From Stutzerimonas stutzeri (GTDB taxonomy: Bacteria > Pseudomonadota > Gammaproteobacteria > Pseudomonadales > Pseudomonadaceae): a stretch of 64,000 nucleotides of DNA. Of the stretch, positions 1 through 7,780 are shown piece after piece. Within the stretch, counting starts at the first letter, position 1. Every line of letters starts with the position of its first letter. The position numbers were made by a program, and so were the translations under genes. The notes below the pieces were generated by a model. The model was not told where the DNA came from, made no database searches, and was given only the letters and a program-made list of their open reading frames with translations. The stretch spans positions 32,327 through 96,326 of the forward strand of contig DGLA01000025.1 in the NCBI GenBank assembly GCA_002387205.1, written 5' to 3'.

Positions 1-1123
1 GGGCCCGGATACGCTTGTGTTGCGGAACGTCGCCTGACATCTGCACGGCGCTGATACCGTCGCGGGTCAGGCGTTCTTCGATGCGCCGCACCTCGTCCTT
101 GCGGTTGGCAAATACCATCACGCGCGTCCAGTCATTCTGGGTAATGAGGTTGTAGAGCAATTTGTACTTGTCGCTGCCCGCGACGGCATAGACATGCTGT
201 TCGACCGTATCGCTGGCCACGTTGACTGCTTCGATCTCGACAATCGCCGGATCGGTGGTCCACTGTTTGGCCAGGTTCATCACGTCATCGGTGAAGGTGG
301 CGGAAAACAGCAGCGTCTGCCGCTCACTCTTTGGCGGAGTCTGGCGGATGATCTGGCGGACCTGGGGAATGAACCCCATGTCCAGCATGCGATCAGCTTC
401 GTCGAGAACCAGCACTTCGACCATGTCCAGATGCACTTCGCCGCGCTGGTTGAAGTCCAGAAGGCGACCGGGCGTGGCCACCAGAATGTCGCAGTAGCGG
501 GATTCGAGCGCCTTGAGCTGTTTGTCGAAATCCATGCCGCCGACAAAGCTCATGACGTTCAGGCCGGTGTATTTGGTCAGGTTCAGCGCATCGTTGGCAA
601 TCTGCACGACCAGCTCGCGAGTCGGTGCGATGATCAGTGCGCGAGGCTCACCCATATAGCGGTCGCTCGGTGGCGGCGTCTGCAATAACTGTGTGATGGT
701 CGAGACAAGGAATGCGGCGGTTTTACCAGTCCCTGTCTGGGCGCGGCCAATGGCGTCACGTCCTTTGAGGGTGAAGCCGAGGACCTGGGCCTGGATGGGC
801 GTGCAGTAAGGAAACCCGAGGTCGTGAATAGCGTGCATCAGCTCTGGCGCAAGATTGAAGTCGTGAAACCGCGTCTTGCCCTCGACGGGCTCGACAGTGA
901 AATCTTCCAGTTTCCAGGCTGGCGCCACTGGCGCGGTAGGCTTTCGCGGCCGCTCGCGGCGTACCTTGGCACCTGGCTCAACAGCATTGTCATGCTGCGC
1001 CTTGACCCCCTCGGAGGGCGTCGGGGTGCTGGCGCCGGTGTCTGTAACGGTACTGCTGTGAGGCTGGGTAACAGAGGGCTTGCTTGCACCTTTGCTGAAC
1101 ATCTTTTTGAGTGCTTCTAGCAC
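1..1123 (-). CDS. rhlB: ATP-dependent RNA helicase RhlB, 3' end cut by window edge
   Basis: DEAD-box RNA helicase that unwinds structured RNA with ATP; in gammaproteobacteria RhlB works with the RNase E degradosome. About 374 codons are present and the C-terminal part lies beyond base 1. Reading the minus strand, an approximately 70-residue basic/proline-rich N-terminal extension precedes the core. The Q-motif region (FPYCTPIQ) is near residue 104, Walker A (AQTGTGKT) at about 128-135, followed by the DEAD box (LVLDEADRMLD) and motif III (SATF). The start is taken as GTG (bases 1121-1123; V-L-E-A-L-K-K-M) with GAGAAG just upstream; an in-frame ATG lies seven codons downstream. RhlB is favoured over other DEAD-box paralogues because of the extension and the neighbouring esterase/aap genes, an order I recall from P. 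aeruginosa. Confidence 0.88.
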   Translation of the reverse strand, partial: MLEALKKMFSKGASKPSVTQPHSSTVTDTGASTPTPSEGVKAQHDNAVEPGAKVRRERPRKPTAPVAPAWKLEDFTVEPVEGKTRFHDFNLAPELMHAIHDLGFPYCTPIQAQVLGFTLKGRDAIGRAQTGTGKTAAFLVSTITQLLQTPPPSDRYMGEPRALIIAPTRELVVQIANDALNLTKYTGLNVMSFVGGMDFDKQLKALESRYCDILVATPGRLLDFNQRGEVHLDMVEVLVLDEADRMLDMGFIPQVRQIIRQTPPKSERQTLLFSATFTDDVMNLAKQWTTDPAIVEIEAVNVASDTVEQHVYAVAGSDKYKLLYNLITQNDWTRVMVFANRKDEVRRIEERLTRDGISAVQMSGDVPQHKRIRA

Positions 1124-1219
1124 GGTCTTCTCATCTATGTCTTGTAAGGGTTCGCTCGCCAGTGTAATGCAATACGCAGATACGGCGAAGACTTGCTCCA
1201 GCAGGGGCCGGTGTGTTGT

Positions 1220-2155
1220 CTAGCCGCAGACCTGATTGCGGCCCCTTTCCTTTGCTTGATAAAGCGCCTGGTCCGCCAGATGGATAAGGCTGTCCAGGTC
1301 GGCGTCGGGTTGCATGCTCGCCACACCGACGGAAATGGTCACCCCAGGCAGCAGGCCGATCGGCGAGTGAAAGGAGGAAACGCTCTCAAGGCTCTGGCGC
1401 AAGCGCTCGCCGACATTCCTTGCGTCGTTCAGTGCCATCTCGGGCAACAGCACCACGAACTCCTCGCCGCCATAACGGACAAGGCTGTCGGCGGGGCGGA
1501 GCAGCTTGCGGAGTGTGTTCACCACCAGGCATAGCGCATGGTCACCGGCCAGGTGGCCATGGCTGTCGTTATATCGCTTGAACTGATCGACATCGATCAT
1601 CAATAGCGAGAGTGGCTGGCCGGCGAGGGTGCAGCGCGCCCGTTCGCGTCCGTAGACATATTCCAGCCAGCGACGATTGAACGAACCGGTCAGCTTGTCG
1701 ATATTGGCGTTCTGTTCGCTGTTGATGATCAGCCGATCGCTCAAGCGGACACGTTGACAAAGCAGTTCTGCCAAGTTTTGCATCAGCTGTGGCGAGCGGG
1801 TCAACAGCTGCATAGAGCGGCGGTGCACACGCAGCAGCACGGAAGGTTCGATCGCGAGAACGTAGGCAGAGGGCGGAAGATTGTCCATGAAGCTGATCTC
1901 GCCTGCACAATCACCCGGTCCGATCGAGCGAACCGGGCTGCCGTCGAGTGAGTCCAGGTGGACAGCCAGCTCGCCTTCAAGCACCAGGTAAAGGTAGTGA
2001 TTGTGTTCCAGCGGGGTCAGGAGAAGCTCGCCAAGCTCGAGTTCGCAAGGTTCAAAGACCTCCTGTAGCAGCCGCAGGCAAAACGCATCCACATGATTCA
2101 GCAGCCATGCCTGCTCCAAATGCTGCCGCTGCACTCGCCAGCTGGCGAGCCTCAT
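1220..2155 (-). CDS. Diguanylate cyclase with N-terminal cyclic-nucleotide-binding-like domain
   Basis: 311-residue cytoplasmic protein. Residues ~25-125 form a CRP-like cNMP-binding fold (jelly-roll pattern LYLVLEGELAVHLDS, then the cassette GEISFMDNLPPSAYV at 85-99). Residues ~150-311 form a GGDEF domain with active-site motif GGEEF at 229-233, so c-di-GMP synthesis from two GTP is expected. An RxxD inhibitory-site motif (RPAD, 220-223) sits exactly five residues before it, so product feedback is likely. The phosphate-binding cassette lacks the arginine normally found in cAMP/cGMP binders (P-P-S-A instead of P-R-A/S-A), so the sensor may bind something else or be purely structural. It lies upstream of rhlB in the same orientation with a ~96-base gap. 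No membrane segment is present. Confidence 0.9.
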   Translation of the reverse strand: MRLASWRVQRQHLEQAWLLNHVDAFCLRLLQEVFEPCELELGELLLTPLEHNHYLYLVLEGELAVHLDSLDGSPVRSIGPGDCAGEISFMDNLPPSAYVLAIEPSVLLRVHRRSMQLLTRSPQLMQNLAELLCQRVRLSDRLIINSEQNANIDKLTGSFNRRWLEYVYGRERARCTLAGQPLSLLMIDVDQFKRYNDSHGHLAGDHALCLVVNTLRKLLRPADSLVRYGGEEFVVLLPEMALNDARNVGERLRQSLESVSSFHSPIGLLPGVTISVGVASMQPDADLDSLIHLADQALYQAKERGRNQVCG

Positions 2156-2353
2156 GGCTGCCCGTTCCCGTTGGATGACACCCTTGTCATGGCTATTGCA
2201 CGCATTCCATCGCTGCCGGCTAGGTCGGCTTCTACTGGCCGCGATAGGGCGCTACAGCGGGAGGCCTATCGAAATTGCAACTACTCTCGCCTAGCGTAGC
2301 CTCATTTGGCGAATGCGGCAGGTGCACAAAGTCACATTTTGCTGTCAACGAGC

Positions 2354-3010
2354 TCAACCCAGCCGGGCCGCCAGCCATTCACCGATCTCACGAATCTCCT
2401 CCGGTACTACTTCGTGAGCCATCGGATAGTCCTTCCATTGCGCATCTACCTTGTTAGCGAGCAAGCACTCAAAGGCTGCCCGGCCCATTGATGGCAGCAC
2501 GACGTTGTCGTTGGAACCATGCAGCACCAGTACCGGCAGCCCGGCCTGGAGGGTTGAAAGTTTCAGGTCGGCATTGAATGTCGGCGCGTAGGTGGACAAG
2601 GCGATGACTCCACCCAGTGGGCCTGGCCAGCGCAGGAAAGCGGTGTGGTAGACCACCGCACCACCCTGGGAAAATCCGGCCAGAAAGATGCGGGCAGGAT
2701 CGATGCCGCTGTCGCGCTGTGCTTCGATCAGGTCGATCACGCTTTGCGCCGATAGCTCAAGCTGTTCCTGGTTTATGGCCCGGGCCGGGCTCATCGCCAG
2801 GATGTCGTACCAGCTCGGCATGGCCCAGCCACCGTTGATGGTGACAGCACGAGTTGGCGCCTGCGGCAATACGAAACGAGTCGTTAGCAACCGCTGTTGC
2901 AGGGCTTCGGCAACCGGCAGGAAGTCGTAGCGGTCAGCGCCAAGGCCATGCAGCCAGATCACGCAGGCGTCGGCATTATGGGCGGGCTCGATGATCAGTG
3001 GGTCACTCAT
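2354..3010 (-). CDS. Alpha/beta-hydrolase carboxylesterase (phospholipase/carboxylesterase family)
   Basis: 218-residue serine esterase of the acyl-protein thioesterase/carboxylesterase family (PF02230), which hydrolyses short-chain esters or lysophospholipids in the cytoplasm. The oxyanion motif HGLGAD is at residues 21-26. The nucleophile elbow GFSQGG (112-117) gives catalytic Ser114; Asp in GSNDNVV (~168) and His in MAHEV (~198) complete the triad. There is no signal peptide. The length is typical of the family. It stands alone between the GGDEF gene and the divergently transcribed aap operon; the 346-base gap to aapJ must hold promoters for both. The natural substrate cannot be told from sequence. 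Confidence 0.88.
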   Translation of the reverse strand: MSDPLIIEPAHNADACVIWLHGLGADRYDFLPVAEALQQRLLTTRFVLPQAPTRAVTINGGWAMPSWYDILAMSPARAINQEQLELSAQSVIDLIEAQRDSGIDPARIFLAGFSQGGAVVYHTAFLRWPGPLGGVIALSTYAPTFNADLKLSTLQAGLPVLVLHGSNDNVVLPSMGRAAFECLLANKVDAQWKDYPMAHEVVPEEIREIGEWLAARLG

Positions 3011-3356
3011 GGTGGGCTCCAGTCGGGGCGGCGCGCGCTAAGTTGGTGCGGTCGCAGATGAGATATGCAGCAATCTGCGGCGAGGTTACCTGTACCAGAC
3101 GCTGCGATGAAGCGCTCGGGCGTGCGCCTAAAGGCATTTTGATTCTGGTACGCCACTTGCTTTAGTTCAGATACCTGACGCGCCGCACGTCTTCGGTACG
3201 CCTGCAGACAAAGCGGGTCAGGAAGGTTGCTGATAACCAAACGGCGGCTAGACTGAGGTCAGTTTCTTCTTCGCCCCCTCGAAAGGCATCGAGTGGCAGC
3301 CTGTGATCCAGGCAGAGGACGCTAACCACAAGAATAAAAGCAAACTGGAGGTTTCG
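3011..3356. other. Intergenic region, divergent esterase / aapJ
   Basis: 346-base divergent intergenic region. It contains a well-matched sigma-54 promoter at 3146-3161 reading towards aapJ, leaving a 5' leader of about 185 nt. I found no complete NtrC-type palindrome; only half-site-like TTGGTGC occurs near 3043. No coding potential was accepted here. Confidence 0.6.
3146..3161 (+). promoter_or_regulatory. Sigma-54 (RpoN) promoter for aapJQMP
   Basis: TGGTACG-N4-TTGCT matches the -24/-12 consensus TGGCACG-N4-TTGCW with one mismatch. It keeps the invariant GG (3147-3148) and GC (3159-3160) ten bases apart. It points into the amino-acid transporter operon and would start transcription near 3172. 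RpoN control of acidic/general amino-acid uptake is well known in pseudomonads and fits nitrogen-responsive expression. Confidence 0.78.
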
Positions 3357-4385
3357 ATGATAAGGGTTAAATCCACACTGGCCATGCTTGGTGCTGCAAC
3401 ATTGTTGGGCACGAGCGGCTTGGCACAAGCGGGGGCGACGCTTGACGCAGTCAAGAGCAAGGGGTTTGTGCAGTGCGGCGTCAGCGACGGGTTGCCTGGC
3501 TTCTCCTACACCGACGCCAAGGGCGAGTACAAGGGAATCGATGTGGATGTCTGCCGCGCGGTAGCGGCTGCGGTATTTGGTGATGCAGGCAAGGTCAAGT
3601 TCAGCCCGCTGACAGCCAAGGAGCGTTTCACTGCGCTGCAATCCGGCGAGGTCGACGTGCTTTCGCGCAACACCACCTGGACCAGTTCCCGCGATGCGGC
3701 GATGGGTCTGAATTTCACCGGCGTGACCTACTACGACGGCCAGGGATTCCTGGTCAACAAATCAGTCGGGGTATCCAGCGCCAAGGAGCTCGACGGCGCT
3801 ACTGTCTGCATCCAGGCAGGCACTACCACCGAACTGAACCTGTCCGATTACTTCCGCGCTAACAACCTCAAATACACCCCGATCACCTACGACACCTCCG
3901 ACGAAAGCGCCAAGTCGCTCGAGTCAGGACGTTGCGACGTGCTCACCTCGGACCAGTCCCAGCTCTATGCCCAGCGGATCAAGTTGGCGAAGCCGGACGA
4001 TTACGTCGTATTGCCGGAAGTCATCTCCAAGGAGCCGCTCGGCCCAGCCGTGCGTCAGGGCGATGAAGAATGGTTCGATATTGTTCGCTGGGCACTGTTC
4101 GGCATGATCAACGCCGAAGAACTGGGCATTACCTCTGCGAATGTTGAAGAGATGGCCAAGTCCACCAAGAATCCCGACGTTGCTCGGCTGTTGGGTGCCG
4201 AAGGGGAATACGGCAAGGATCTGAAACTGCCGAAGGACTGGGCAGTGCAGATCGTCAAGCAGGTAGGAAACTACGGCGAAGTGTTCGAACGAAACATCGG
4301 TTCCGGTAGCGAGCTGAAGATCGAGCGCGGCCTGAACGCGCTTTGGACCAATGGAGGTCTGCAGTACGCACCCCCGGTGCGTTGA
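3357..4385 (+). CDS. aapJ: General L-amino-acid ABC transporter, periplasmic binding protein AapJ
   Basis: 342-residue periplasmic solute-binding protein of the polar amino-acid family (SBP_bac_3). It captures amino acids in the periplasm and delivers them to AapQ/AapM. The signal peptide covers residues 1-25 (basic start, hydrophobic core, SGLAQA before GATLD). The mature part begins LDAVKSKGFVQCGVSDGLPGFS, shows the family signature GIDVDVCRAVAAAVFGD, and has the size typical of AapJ rather than of the shorter GltI/HisJ type. The start at 3357 has CTGGAG six bases upstream; an in-frame upstream start at 3303 would spoil the signal peptide. It is the first gene of aapJQMP, separated from aapQ by two hairpins that could raise binding-protein yield relative to the membrane subunits. 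Confidence 0.93.
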   Translation: MIRVKSTLAMLGAATLLGTSGLAQAGATLDAVKSKGFVQCGVSDGLPGFSYTDAKGEYKGIDVDVCRAVAAAVFGDAGKVKFSPLTAKERFTALQSGEVDVLSRNTTWTSSRDAAMGLNFTGVTYYDGQGFLVNKSVGVSSAKELDGATVCIQAGTTTELNLSDYFRANNLKYTPITYDTSDESAKSLESGRCDVLTSDQSQLYAQRIKLAKPDDYVVLPEVISKEPLGPAVRQGDEEWFDIVRWALFGMINAEELGITSANVEEMAKSTKNPDVARLLGAEGEYGKDLKLPKDWAVQIVKQVGNYGEVFERNIGSGSELKIERGLNALWTNGGLQYAPPVR

Positions 4386-4393
4386 CCAAGCCG

Positions 4394-4418
4394 GACCGGC
4401 GTCCTGCCGGTCTTGTTT
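4394..4418 (+). terminator. Hairpin 1 between aapJ and aapQ (attenuator-like)
   Basis: GACCGGC (4394-4400), loop GTCCT, GCCGGTC (4406-4412), followed by TTGTTTC. The 7-bp GC-rich stem and weak U-tract lie nine bases after the aapJ stop. This is consistent with partial termination or 3'-end protection of an aapJ-only transcript. Confidence 0.55.
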
Positions 4419-4427
4419 CAAGGATGA

Positions 4428-4457
4428 GCGCTGCCGGTGTCTATGCACCGGCAGCGC
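4428..4457 (+). other. Hairpin 2 between aapJ and aapQ
   Basis: Perfect 12-bp inverted repeat GCGCTGCCGGTG / CACCGGCAGCGC with a six-base loop, ending 16 bases before the aapQ start codon and just before its GAGG ribosome-binding site (4464-4467 region). The absence of a U-tract argues for an RNA-stabilising or translation-modulating stem rather than a terminator. Confidence 0.65.
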
Positions 4458-4473
4458 CGTATGAGGTTTCTTG

Positions 4474-5658
4474 ATGCGTACCATTGCCAAAGCGGGGGCC
4501 GCACGCGGCTCGCTGCTCACGGACCCGCAGGCGCGTGCCTGGGTGTTCCAGGTCATCGCTGTCATAACTGTGGTTGGAATCGGCTGGTTTCTGTTTCACA
4601 ACACCCAGACCAATCTCGCCCATCGAGGCATCACGTCAGGCTTCGGTTTTCTTGATAACGCTGCCGGTTTCGGCATCTCCCAGCATTTGATCGACTACAG
4701 CGAGAGCGACTCCTACGGCCGAGTCTTCTGGGTCGGCCTGCTGAACACCCTTCTTGTCAGCGTCATCGGGATCATCCTGGCGACCATCATCGGATTCATC
4801 CTCGGCGTAGCGCGGCTGTCGCCTAACTGGCTGATTCGCAAGATCGCCACTGTCTATATCGAGACGTTTCGAAACATTCCGCCACTGCTGCAGATTTTCT
4901 TCGTCTACTTCGCCGTGCTCAGTCCACTGCCTGGGCCGAGGGATAGCCTGAGCCTCTGGGATATGGTGTTTGTCAACAATCGAGGCGTACAGATGCCGTC
5001 GCCCAGCGCAGGGGAAGGCTTTTGGCCGTTCTGGCTTGCGCTGTTCCTGGCATTGGTTGCGATCGTCATGCTCAACCGCTGGGCACGTGCCCGACGTGAC
5101 GCGACAGGCGAGGCGTTCCCCGTGTTCTGGGCCAGCCTGACGCTGTCCCTAGCCATTCCGGGCTTCAGCGTTATGTTGATGGGAGCGCCGTTTCTCTGGG
5201 AAATCCCTGAGCTGCAACGCTTCAACATCCGCGGCGGTTGGGTAGTGATACCGGAACTGGTGTCGATTGTCCTGGCCTTGTCCATCTACACAGCGGCCTT
5301 CATTGGTGAAACCGTTCGTGCAGGTATCCAGTCGGTCAGTCATGGGCAGACGGAGGCAGCAGCGTCGTTAGGTCTTCGTCCAGGCCGGGTACTGCGCCTG
5401 GTCATCATCCCCCAGGCGATGCGGGTCATTATCCCCCCGCTGACAAGCCAATACCTGAACCTGGCCAAGAATTCCTCGTTGGCAGCGGCCATCGGTTATC
5501 CGGACATGGTGTCGCTGTTTGCCGGCACGGTACTCAACCAGACCGGACAAGCCATCGAGACCATGGCGATCACTATGAGTGTCTACCTGGCGATCAGCAT
5601 CAGCATCTCGCTGCTGATGAATGCATACAACAAGCGCATTGCGCTGATCGAGCGGTGA
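4474..5658 (+). CDS. aapQ: Amino-acid ABC transporter permease AapQ
   Basis: 394-residue inner-membrane permease of the His/Glu/Gln/Arg family. It forms the translocation channel with AapM for amino acids delivered by AapJ. An N-terminal membrane segment (~28-46) is followed by the permease core from ~85, with hydrophobic segments around 88-115, 140-160 and the long AapQ-type insertion. The ABC-interaction (EAA) loop is near 290-310 (SHGQTEAAASLGLRPGR). ATG at 4474 is chosen; the TTG three bases upstream is a poorer start. It is second in the operon, with aapM ten bases downstream. Confidence 0.92.
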   Translation: MRTIAKAGAARGSLLTDPQARAWVFQVIAVITVVGIGWFLFHNTQTNLAHRGITSGFGFLDNAAGFGISQHLIDYSESDSYGRVFWVGLLNTLLVSVIGIILATIIGFILGVARLSPNWLIRKIATVYIETFRNIPPLLQIFFVYFAVLSPLPGPRDSLSLWDMVFVNNRGVQMPSPSAGEGFWPFWLALFLALVAIVMLNRWARARRDATGEAFPVFWASLTLSLAIPGFSVMLMGAPFLWEIPELQRFNIRGGWVVIPELVSIVLALSIYTAAFIGETVRAGIQSVSHGQTEAAASLGLRPGRVLRLVIIPQAMRVIIPPLTSQYLNLAKNSSLAAAIGYPDMVSLFAGTVLNQTGQAIETMAITMSVYLAISISISLLMNAYNKRIALIER

Positions 5659-5668
5659 GGACGAGCGC

Positions 5669-6766
5669 ATGACGAGCCATACTTTCAAGCCGGACCTGCC
5701 TGCGCCCTCGGCCAATATCGGTGTGCTGGGGTGGATGCGGGCTAACCTGTTTTCCAGCTGGATAAACGCCCTGCTGACACTGGTCGGGCTCTATCTGATC
5801 TGGGTGATCGTCCCGCCGATCATCGACTGGGCGATCATCAAGGCCGATTGGACCGGCGAAACCCGTGCTGACTGCACCCGCGAGGGGGCCTGCTGGGTAT
5901 TCGTGCAGACGCGTTTCAGTCAGTTCATGTACGGTTTCTACCCGCCAGAGCTGCGCTGGCGCGTTGATGCCACTGCCTGGCTGGCCATCATAGGTGCTGC
6001 GCCGCTGTTCCTGCGGCAGATGCGGCACAAGGCGCGCTACGGTATTGCGTTCCTGGTGCTCTATCCGCTGCTTGCCTATTGGCTGTTGCATGGTGGTTTC
6101 CTCGGTTTGGAAACGGTACCGACGAGCCGTTGGGGCGGGTTGATGCTGACCATCGTCATCGCTGCCGTAGGTATTGCAGGGGCGTTGCCGCTGGGGATTC
6201 TGCTGGCATTGGGGCGACGCTCCGACATGCCGGCAATCCGCGTGCTCTGCATCACCTTCATTGAGTTCTGGCGCGGCGTACCGCTGATCACTGTGTTGTT
6301 CATGTCCTCGGTGATGCTGCCGTTGTTCCTGCCAGAGGGCATGAACCTCGACAAGCTGATGCGGGCCATGGTCATGGTGGTCTTCTTTGAAGCGGCCTAT
6401 ATCGCCGAAGTGGTGCGTGGCGGACTGCAGGCGATCCCGAAAGGCCAATACGAGGCGGCTGCCGCAATGGGGTTGGGCTACTGGCGCAGCATGATCCTGG
6501 TCATCCTGCCGCAGGCGCTGAAGATGGTCATCCCCGGCATCGTCAATACCTTTATTGCGCTGTTCAAGGACACCAGTCTGGTGATCATCATCGGCCTGTT
6601 CGACTTCCTCAATAGCATCAAACGCGCCACTTCGGATCCTGCCTGGCTGGGCATGTCGACCGAGGGTTATGTCTTCGCGGCGCTGGTTTACTGGATTTTC
6701 TGTTTTGGCATGTCGCGCTATTCCATGCATCTGGAACGCAAGCTCGACACTGGTCACCGGAATTAG
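5669..6766 (+). CDS. aapM: Amino-acid ABC transporter permease AapM
   Basis: 365-residue inner-membrane permease, partner of AapQ. Hydrophobic segments are at ~30-52, ~95-115 and ~125-150, then the conserved permease domain from ~150 with the EAA loop IPKGQYEAAAAMGLGYW at about 253-269. The soluble stretch with two cysteines (ADCTREGACW) after the first membrane segment is probably periplasmic. The start at 5669 follows GAGGACGAGC. The gene sits ten bases after aapQ and 11 bases before aapP, so co-translation is likely. Confidence 0.92.
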   Translation: MTSHTFKPDLPAPSANIGVLGWMRANLFSSWINALLTLVGLYLIWVIVPPIIDWAIIKADWTGETRADCTREGACWVFVQTRFSQFMYGFYPPELRWRVDATAWLAIIGAAPLFLRQMRHKARYGIAFLVLYPLLAYWLLHGGFLGLETVPTSRWGGLMLTIVIAAVGIAGALPLGILLALGRRSDMPAIRVLCITFIEFWRGVPLITVLFMSSVMLPLFLPEGMNLDKLMRAMVMVVFFEAAYIAEVVRGGLQAIPKGQYEAAAAMGLGYWRSMILVILPQALKMVIPGIVNTFIALFKDTSLVIIIGLFDFLNSIKRATSDPAWLGMSTEGYVFAALVYWIFCFGMSRYSMHLERKLDTGHRN

Positions 6767-6777
6767 GAGCGACACCT

Positions 6778-7554
6778 ATGAATGAAACAGTCTTGAGTTC
6801 TCAGCAGGCCGGGCAAACCGGTGAATCCGTCATCCAGATGCAGGGCGTGCATAAATGGTACGGGCAGTTCCATGTGCTCAAGGACATCAACCTGAACGTC
6901 ACACAGGGCGAGCGCATCGTTCTCTGCGGGCCGTCCGGGTCGGGCAAATCCACCACCATCCGTTGTCTTAATCGGCTGGAAGAACATCAGCAGGGTCGCA
7001 TCGTCGTCAATGGCGTGGAGCTGACCAACGACCTCAAGCAAATCGAGGCGATCCGCAGCGAAGTCGGCATGGTATTCCAGCATTTCAATCTTTTTCCTCA
7101 TCTGACCGTGCTGCAGAACTGCACGCTGGCGCCCATGTGGGTACGCAAGATGCCCCGGCGCCAGGCAGAGGAGATCGCGATGCATTACCTGGAACGGGTG
7201 CGTATTCCAGAGCAGGCCGACAAGTTTCCAGGGCAACTCTCGGGTGGCCAGCAGCAGCGGGTCGCGATCGCCCGTGCGCTGTGCATGAAGCCGAAGATCA
7301 TGCTGTTCGACGAACCAACCTCGGCGCTGGACCCAGAGATGGTGAAGGAGGTGCTCGACACCATGGTCGGGCTCGCGGAAAGCGGTATGACCATGCTCTG
7401 TGTCACCCACGAGATGGGGTTCGCGCGCACCGTCGCCGACCGGGTGATCTTCATGGACAAGGGCGAGATCGTGGAGGAGGCCGATCCCGATACCTTCTTC
7501 ACCAACCCCGTCAACGATAGGACCAAGCTGTTCCTGAGCCAGATATTGCATTGA
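6778..7554 (+). CDS. aapP: Amino-acid ABC transporter ATPase AapP
   Basis: 258-residue ABC ATPase that powers the AapQM channel from the cytoplasmic side. Walker A GPSGSGKST is near residues 51-59, Q-loop VFQHFNLFPHLTVL, signature LSGGQQQR near 158-165, Walker B IMLFDEPTSALDPE, and switch His in VTHEMGF. The length is typical of the polar amino-acid ATPases. AGGAG precedes the start by a few bases. It is the last gene of aapJQMP; an inverted pair of heptanucleotide repeat arrays begins nine bases downstream of its stop codon. Confidence 0.94.
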   Translation: MNETVLSSQQAGQTGESVIQMQGVHKWYGQFHVLKDINLNVTQGERIVLCGPSGSGKSTTIRCLNRLEEHQQGRIVVNGVELTNDLKQIEAIRSEVGMVFQHFNLFPHLTVLQNCTLAPMWVRKMPRRQAEEIAMHYLERVRIPEQADKFPGQLSGGQQQRVAIARALCMKPKIMLFDEPTSALDPEMVKEVLDTMVGLAESGMTMLCVTHEMGFARTVADRVIFMDKGEIVEEADPDTFFTNPVNDRTKLFLSQILH

Positions 7555-7563
7555 AGGGAACTA

Positions 7564-7595
7564 GAAGCTTGAAGTCTGAAGCTGGAAGCTCGAAG
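7564..7595 (-). repeat. Degenerate heptanucleotide array, inverted arm of the 7646-7706 array
   Basis: Four and a half copies of GAAGCTN (GAAGCTT, GAAGTCT, GAAGCTG, GAAGCTC, GAAG). The unit is the reverse complement of the CCAGCTT unit in the downstream array, so the two arrays can pair over about 30 bases across a 50-base loop. Confidence 0.8.
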
Positions 7596-7645
7596 TGAAA
7601 GCGGCAAGCGCTTGACGGTAATGCAGCGTTTGCCCTCCCACTGAT

Positions 7646-7706
7646 CCAGCTTCCAGCTTCCAGCTTCCAGCTTCCAGCTTCCAGCTTCCAGCTTCCAGCT
7701 TCCAGC
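7646..7706 (+). repeat. Perfect 7-bp tandem repeat (CCAGCTT)8.7
   Basis: Eight uninterrupted copies of CCAGCTT followed by CCAGC, 61 bases in all, between aapP and purL. Copies are identical, which suggests recent slippage or a copy number that still varies. With the inverted array at 7564-7595 it can fold into a long hairpin that may act as the aap terminator. It lies 29 bases upstream of the likely purL -10 element. Confidence 0.93.
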
Positions 7707-7734
7707 AGGCTTAGCCTCGGACGCCGTCATGGGC

Positions 7735-7740
7735 TAGAAT
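7735..7740 (+). promoter_or_regulatory. Probable purL -10 element
   Basis: TAGAAT followed by ACGCGGCCC, a GC-rich discriminator, 41 bases before the purL start codon. The -35 is weak (TTAGCC at 7711-7716, 18-base spacer). Assigned on position and similarity to sigma-70 elements only. Confidence 0.45.
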
Positions 7741-7780
7741 ACGCGGCCCGACTGCTCCCCCTTCCGAGGCTGTTCCGACG

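Noticed and set aside
5600..6775. Long open frame antisense to aapM (391 codons)
   Set aside because: Low-complexity His/Gln/Arg-rich translation typical of the complement of a membrane-protein gene.
7646..7706. CRISPR-like array
   Set aside because: The unit is 7 bases and contiguous, with no spacers; it is a simple tandem repeat.
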